DNA of 64,000 nucleotides from Anaerotignum sp. MB30-C6. Its GTDB lineage: Bacteria; Bacillota; Clostridia; Lachnospirales; Anaerotignaceae. How positions within the stretch are numbered: position 1 is the stretch's first letter; every line of letters begins with the position of its first letter. The notes under the pieces are model-generated. The model was not told the DNA's origin, did not search any database, and worked only from the letters and a program-made list of their open reading frames with translations. Shown here in pieces: positions 59,774-64,000 of the stretch. The translations under genes and the position numbers were made by a program. The stretch lies in NCBI RefSeq assembly GCF_030908465.1, contig NZ_CP133078.1, positions 434,001 through 498,000 on the forward strand. The letters run 5' to 3'.

Positions 59774-60535
59774 ATGGATAGTTTTATTGCTTGGGTAGGC
59801 GGAAAGAAATTATTAAGAAAGAAAATTGTAAATAGATTTCCTGAAGAGGGGATTAAAAAATATGTGGAAGTATTTGGCGGTGCAGGATGGGTATTATTCT
59901 ATAAAGAAAAACACGCTGAAAAAGAAGTTTACAACGATATCAATTCTGAGCTGGTGAATTTATTTAGAAATGTGAAATATCATCCGGAAGCGGTGGCCAA
60001 GGAGTTAGAGTTTACTTTAAGTGGCAGAGAAATTTTTGAAAGATACAAGGCTGCAGATGTTGGTCAAATGACAGAGATCCAGCGAGCGGCCAGATATCTA
60101 TATTTGATAAAGTTATCCTATGGTGCAACGGTTCGTTCTTTTGGTTGCAGGGCTAGATCGGCGGTTGATTTGGATGTTTTACATCAAGTAAAAGAGCGTC
60201 TTTCTGGAGTGCTAATTGAAAATAAAAGTTTTGCAAAATTAATTCCTGCCAAGGATGGAGAGGGTACTCTTTTTTATTGCGATCCACCCTATCATAATAC
60301 GGAAAAGTATTATGGCACCGGGGAAGATGTTTTCAATGAAGAAATGCACATATTATTAAGAGATACATTAAAAGGAATTAATGGGAAGTTTATTTTATCA
60401 TATAACGATGATGAATTTATCAGAGAACTTTATAAGGATTTTATCATTGAAGAAGTGGAGCGGTCACATAATTTAAGGATGGCCATGGGAGAAGCGGGAA
60501 GTCGATATAAAGAATTAATAATTAAGAACTTCTAA
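59774..60535 (+). CDS. DNA adenine methylase (Dam/D12 class)
   Basis: A 253-residue N6-adenine methyltransferase. WVGGKKLLRKKI and VEVFGGAGWVLFYK (SAM binding) are at the start and YCDPPYHNTEKYYG (catalytic DPPY) in the second half, so it is class alpha like Dam. No restriction enzyme is adjacent, so it is an orphan enzyme, likely protecting or regulating phage or host DNA. ATG 59774 follows TGGAGG. Position after the lysin suggests phage cargo. Confidence 0.9.
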   Translation: MDSFIAWVGGKKLLRKKIVNRFPEEGIKKYVEVFGGAGWVLFYKEKHAEKEVYNDINSELVNLFRNVKYHPEAVAKELEFTLSGREIFERYKAADVGQMTEIQRAARYLYLIKLSYGATVRSFGCRARSAVDLDVLHQVKERLSGVLIENKSFAKLIPAKDGEGTLFYCDPPYHNTEKYYGTGEDVFNEEMHILLRDTLKGINGKFILSYNDDEFIRELYKDFIIEEVERSHNLRMAMGEAGSRYKELIIKNF

Positions 60536-60571
60536 TTTTTTTAAATACTAAATTACGAAATAGGTAATTTT

Positions 60572-60600
60572 TTGACAAAAGTTGATACTATATCTTTAAT
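60572..60600 (+). promoter_or_regulatory. Promoter of the small XRE gene
   Basis: TTGACA (60572-60577) and TTTAAT (60595-60600) with a 17-base spacer, 43 bases before the GTG start. Confidence 0.65.
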
Positions 60601-60643
60601 GCTGTAATGCAGTTATAGATCCAGGAAGAATGGAGGCAGACAG

Positions 60644-60886
60644 GTGATAAAGATATATTTGTCAACAATTTTAGAACGGGATGGAATGACTCAAATTGAA
60701 CTTTCAAAGAAAACTGGGATTCGTCCAGCTACTATAAATGAACTTTATAATGAAAAGATAGAAAGAATTAACTTGGATTACTTAAGTAAAATCTGTGAGG
60801 CTCTTGATTGCCAAGTGGAGGACTTACTACAATACATACCGGACGAGGAATATTATAAATGTAGAAGAAGGCCAAAGAAGAAATAG
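60644..60886 (+). CDS. Small XRE family regulator
   Basis: An 80-residue HTH protein (MTQIELSKKTGIRPATINELY) with a basic tail, the Cro/C1-type small regulator that resembles HTH_26 proteins. GTG 60644 follows GGAGG. A terminator follows. Its target is unknown; it lies in the cargo region next to the methylase. Confidence 0.85.
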   Translation: MIKIYLSTILERDGMTQIELSKKTGIRPATINELYNEKIERINLDYLSKICEALDCQVEDLLQYIPDEEYYKCRRRPKKK

Positions 60887-60925
60887 ATAAGGAAAAACAA
60901 GTTGAGTCTAAGGTTTAGAATAAAT

Positions 60926-60952
60926 CCCTCTTGTTGAGGGTTTTATTTTTTT
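60926..60952 (+). terminator. Terminator-like hairpin after the XRE gene
   Basis: CCCTC (60926-60930) pairs with GAGGG (60936-60940) and TTTTATTTTTTT follows. The stem is short. Confidence 0.55.
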
Positions 60953-61248
60953 GGGAAAAATCAAAGATTTACTATAATATTTTTGTAAAAGTATGGGGGA
61001 AAAGGGAAAGTTATTGGAATAAATTTATAATGTATGGAAAGTATTGGCTAAGTATGTATAATTATATTATGAAGAGTAGATATGGGAAATATGTGTGATA
61101 TATTTATTTGCAAATTTAGTATTACTAGATCATTAATGGTAGGTATTTAATGCACAAAAATAGAAGCAATTAGATTGCAAAAGTTTTGTCTATTGGATTG
61201 AAAGCCTGTTAAGTGATTTTATAATAAACGGGTTTGGGGGTGGTGTAC
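60953..61248. other. AT-rich gap before the sigma factor
   Basis: No gene is visible. TATAATATT near 60973 could be a -10 element. The stretch before the sigma gene includes TTTTGTCTATTGG, which may be a promoter but has no clear partner. Confidence 0.35.
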
Positions 61249-61803
61249 ATGTTTCTGATTTTTTTCGGGATACTAACAGAAGAGCAACAAAATTTAGTGG
61301 AACAAATATTTCACGAGCATCATGTTCGTTTTTATCGCATCTCTTTTGGCATTCTAAAGTCGGACGCCTCTGCAAATGATGCGGTATCTACAGCCTACCT
61401 TAAAATAATAGATAATATTGAAAAAATTTCTGAACTTCCTAGTCCCCTTATGACTGCTTTCTGCGTTACTATAGTGAAGAATACTTCCATTGATATCATA
61501 CGCAAGTCTAAAAAGTTCACGCATGTAGAGTCATTGGATAGTTTTCAGGATGAATCATTAGAAAGTTTAGAGGATTTATACATAAATCAAACAAATGTAC
61601 AGAAACTTACAGATTTGTTGGATAAGCTTTCGGAAGAAGAACGAAAACTTATTCAATTGAAGTATGCACAAGACATGGGGTATTTAGAAATAGGAAAGTT
61701 GTTTGGCATATCTGAAGAAGCTGCCAAAAAAAGAGGGCAACGGATTATCCGGAAGTTGAAAAAATTATATGGCGAGGGTGAGTTGATTGAGCGAAAAATT
61801 TGA
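61249..61803 (+). CDS. RNA polymerase sigma-70 family (ECF-like) sigma factor
   Basis: A 184-residue protein with region 2 (FYRISFGILKSDASANDAVSTAYLKI, TAFCVTIVKNTSIDIIRKSKK) and region 4 with HTH (LSEEERKLIQLKYAQDMGYL, LFGISEEAAKKRGQRIIRKLKKL). ATG 61249 after GGGGGTGG is chosen. The next gene, a membrane protein, overlaps its end, the typical sigma/anti-sigma arrangement. Confidence 0.85.
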   Translation: MFLIFFGILTEEQQNLVEQIFHEHHVRFYRISFGILKSDASANDAVSTAYLKIIDNIEKISELPSPLMTAFCVTIVKNTSIDIIRKSKKFTHVESLDSFQDESLESLEDLYINQTNVQKLTDLLDKLSEEERKLIQLKYAQDMGYLEIGKLFGISEEAAKKRGQRIIRKLKKLYGEGELIERKI

Positions 61804-62719
61804 AGAATTATTAGAACTTGCCGCTATTGCCAGCTTTGATAAAGAAGTGCGAAGAAATCCAAATTGGTCTGGGCGTGACTATGTAGAAGTAATTTTAGGA
61901 AAAAAGCAACAGATTGAGCTTGCTAAAAAGATACTGCTGTTACCACCTAAGGGTATGTTTGTGTTGTTTAGCGAGTTTTGTTTTTATCTTAGGCCATTAG
62001 AAACAGAAGTCTTTTTTGGGATAGAAAATGTAAAGGGGTATACGTTTTATTATCAAAAATTACTTTCTCTTGTTATGGGCTTAGAAGAAGGACAAATTAT
62101 TTCTAATGAATCCATGGAGCCTGCCTGTAAAAGAGCTTTGCAGAAATATATTAAAAAAGAATTTTATGCTGAAGCTAGTCAAATCACTTCGTATCAACCA
62201 AGAATTAAAGTAGGATTTAAAAAGGTAGTGAAGAAAGTTGCGGTAGCTACACTCATTGCAGCAATGAGTTTTTCTATGATGATGGTTGCAAATGCCGAGT
62301 TTAGAGAAAAGGTGATTTCCTGGGCAATTGAAATCTTTGAAAAGTATAGCATCTTTGAGTTGAACAGTGATGAAGCACAAACAATAGAAAATTTACAAAA
62401 GTATGCACCATCTTACATTCCCAGTGGTTTTAAGCTAGATAATACAGTTAACCAGCCGAGTTTGATTTTGTTTGAATATAGTAATGGTAATTCTAATTAC
62501 CTTGATATTTTAATGAGTATATCGGATACAAGAGTTTATATGGATACAGAGGGTGTCTCCGTAGAAGAACTAGAAATGTTAGGTTCTACAGCATATTATT
62601 ATAACAAGGATGATGTGAAATGTATTATTTTCGAAAAAGATGGTTTTCATTTTGAAGTATATGGCTCCATTAGGAAAGAAGATTTAATCATGGTGGCTGA
62701 GGGAATTAAAAGTCAGTAA
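61787..62719 (+). CDS. Membrane-bound partner of the sigma factor (DUF4367-type, putative anti-sigma)
   Basis: A 310-residue protein. Residues 1-135 are cytosolic (possible sigma-binding part), one transmembrane helix lies at about 146-168 (VATLIAAMSFSMMMV), and the extracellular part (LQKYAPSYIPSGFKL onward, ending KEDLIMVAEGIKS) resembles DUF4367, a sensor-like domain found with such sigma factors. TTG 61787 overlaps the sigma stop, so the two are coupled. The anti-sigma role is inferred from gene order. Confidence 0.75.
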   Translation: MSEKFEELLELAAIASFDKEVRRNPNWSGRDYVEVILGKKQQIELAKKILLLPPKGMFVLFSEFCFYLRPLETEVFFGIENVKGYTFYYQKLLSLVMGLEEGQIISNESMEPACKRALQKYIKKEFYAEASQITSYQPRIKVGFKKVVKKVAVATLIAAMSFSMMMVANAEFREKVISWAIEIFEKYSIFELNSDEAQTIENLQKYAPSYIPSGFKLDNTVNQPSLILFEYSNGNSNYLDILMSISDTRVYMDTEGVSVEELEMLGSTAYYYNKDDVKCIIFEKDGFHFEVYGSIRKEDLIMVAEGIKSQ

Positions 62720-62750
62720 AAAAGTTTTTTTGGAAAATTATAAAAAAGTT

Positions 62751-62778
62751 TGTCCCTTTTTTCCTCCTAGTACGTTAT
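62751..62778 (+). promoter_or_regulatory. Candidate promoter of the secreted protein, possibly sigma-specific
   Basis: TGTCCC (62751-62756), 16 bases, CGTTAT (62773-62778), 37 bases before the ATG. It does not fit sigmaA and has the look of an ECF-type promoter; it might be used by the adjacent sigma factor. This is conjecture. Confidence 0.35.
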
Positions 62779-62815
62779 ATGGGTGAACCCATAAAACATA
62801 CAAGGAGGATTTTTT

Positions 62816-63247
62816 ATGAACAAGAGAAAATTTACAGCACTAACTCTGACAGCAATGATGGCCATTTCTGTTCAAGCAGCTTCGGTATCGGCCGCTCCAT
62901 TGGAGATTTCTAATACCGAAGTTGTAGGATCAAACCAGGTGATTAGGCCACAATGGGAAAGCACTACCATGGTTATTCCGTCGATCTCCAATTCCGGACG
63001 TAGTATTTCGGTTTCTGTTTTAATTACACCGAAAAGCAAAACAGAAAAATCTGTAGGTACAGTTTATTTGCAGAAGTATAGCGGACGTAGATGGGTGACC
63101 GAAAAATCTTGGTCAATAGACGATAGCGGAACTGTAGATATTACAAAGACCTATACAGGAAAAAGTAAGGTGAAATATCGTACAAAGGTTGTTGTCACCA
63201 CTGGAGCGGATAAAATCACCGCTACATCAAGTGAAATTACTCTCTAA
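62816..63247 (+). CDS. Secreted protein with signal peptide, unknown
   Basis: A 143-residue protein. The signal peptide (MNKRKFTALTLTAMMAISVQ, cleaved near SVSA-AP) is followed by a beta-rich region (SVSVLITPKSKTEKS, VGTVYLQKYSGRRWVTEKSWS), as in small extracellular proteins of Lachnospirales. It follows the sigma/DUF4367 pair, which may control it. RBS AAGGAGG. No enzymatic motif is seen. Confidence 0.75.
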   Translation: MNKRKFTALTLTAMMAISVQAASVSAAPLEISNTEVVGSNQVIRPQWESTTMVIPSISNSGRSISVSVLITPKSKTEKSVGTVYLQKYSGRRWVTEKSWSIDDSGTVDITKTYTGKSKVKYRTKVVVTTGADKITATSSEITL

Positions 63248-63474
63248 GATAAGCTTTGAAAAGCATGTCTCATTTTTATAATTCTTAAGATATAAGTGAG
63301 AATAAGTACAAATAAAAGAGTGTAATTAAGAAGCAACTTATTTTTAAAAAGCTATTTAGAAAATGGGGTTATTTTAATAATAAAAGCCCGATGGAGCTTC
63401 CATAGAAAGAGTACCAGATAAAATTTAGTATACTCAAAGTGAAACTATTATAGTTATTGAAAGGGGAATTTACT

Positions 63475-64000
63475 ATGAAAAAATTGTTTTCTTTAGTTTT
63501 AGCATCTATAATGGCGTTGGGAATATCCACAATATCATTTGCAGCTGATTTTTCTGTGGAACAAAAACTTCAGCAAATGGGGGTGCCGAATAGATTATTG
63601 GCAACAATGCCTGAAGAGATAAAAGAAGATATGGCTAAATGCTACGATGAAGGCGGCACATATGGCGGTACAGATACGCAGATTGTGGAGATGGGGCATA
63701 CTGATAAACGTATGACAAGGAGCGCTATTTCATCAAGAAAACTTGAGTTAGAAGTAACCTATATCACAATGCCAGATGGTAGAGGTGGAACTGCACATAG
63801 AAAAGTATATGGAGACTTCAGATGGCTAACTAATCCAGGGTCATTTGAGTGTGATGCAGTTGCTTTAGAATGGGGTAATGGTTGGGTTTTATCAGATCGT
63901 AAAGACCCGTCATTTGTTTACCAGTATTATGGTGCAGAAAGTGGCAAAATTTTTTCTGAATCAACAAGATTAAATACAAATAATTCGATTTCTGAACCAA
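63475..64000 (+). CDS. Secreted protein, partial (runs off the window)
   Basis: A frame from ATG 63475 (after GAAAGGGG) is open for 175 codons to the end of the window. A signal peptide is clear (MKKLFSLVLASIMALGIST, cleavage near SFA-AD). The mature part begins with a helical FSVEQKLQQMGVPNRLLATM region and then KLELEVTYITMPDGRGGTAH. I do not recognise the family. It continues the cluster of secreted proteins with the preceding gene. Confidence 0.7.
   Translation, partial: MKKLFSLVLASIMALGISTISFAADFSVEQKLQQMGVPNRLLATMPEEIKEDMAKCYDEGGTYGGTDTQIVEMGHTDKRMTRSAISSRKLELEVTYITMPDGRGGTAHRKVYGDFRWLTNPGSFECDAVALEWGNGWVLSDRKDPSFVYQYYGAESGKIFSESTRLNTNNSISEP

Noticed and set aside
61190..61375. Reverse frame of 61 codons opposite the sigma factor start
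   Set aside because: It overlaps the conserved region 2 of the sigma factor and has no RBS.
59620..64000. attR or the 5' part of cotJC on the reverse strand
   Set aside because: No sequence like the junction at 27285-27310 and no reverse-strand reading frame with CotJC N-terminal features was found by eye.

Overview
The window comes from a low-GC, spore-forming member of the Clostridia. Spo0A, a CotJC-type manganese catalase, a DUF4364 protein and other clostridial families point there; a Lachnospirales/Anaerotignum-like relative is my guess from gene content only. No rRNA or tRNA gene and no CRISPR array was seen.

Host part (1 to about 27,300). It opens with the 3' end of an NADP-type glutamate dehydrogenase gene and its terminator, then a compact IS200-type insertion sequence with only tnpA. 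The potassium-uptake pair trkA-trkH, a small membrane protein, lepA, a metallo-beta-lactamase-fold hydrolase and a metallophosphoesterase follow. After a zinc-ribbon/membrane gene that looks frameshifted come spo0A (reverse strand, with a clear promoter and a candidate 0A box), a COG2426-like membrane protein with rsmA, an RpiR-type regulator, several small unknown genes, a DJ-1 protein, a CYTH protein, trmB, a reverse-strand block (DUF4364, TIGR01212 radical SAM, CobD/HisC-like aminotransferase, a 519-residue unknown) and a threonine/lysine branch cluster (pheB-like ACT protein, thrB, lysC).

Prophage (about 27,300 to at least 59,700). A large serine recombinase lies directly against a cotJC-like spore coat gene that lacks its first roughly 30 codons, so the phage appears to have integrated inside that gene. 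The missing 5' part is not found before base 64,000. Next come a CI/Cro-type switch with repeated operators, an early region (DUF2513, HTH, AcrIIA9-like and PcfJ genes, DUF3102, a HUH Rep-like protein, RecU, DUF3310, ArpU-like, HNH), a candidate cos site, an HK97-type head module (terminase, portal, protease, capsid), a contractile-tail module of PBSX/Xkd type (sheath, tube, frameshifted chaperone, tape measure, LysM baseplate protein, hub, baseplate J) and lysis genes. Several genes are damaged: the large terminase subunit is split by a frameshift and two early genes carry stops or frameshifts. A lipoprotein gene with its own promoter and terminator sits inside the tail operon as a moron.

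Right end (59,700 to 64,000). An adenine methylase, an XRE regulator, a sigma factor with a DUF4367-type membrane partner and two secreted proteins follow the lysis module. They are either prophage cargo or host genes; the missing attR/5' cotJC fragment suggests the prophage may run past the window.
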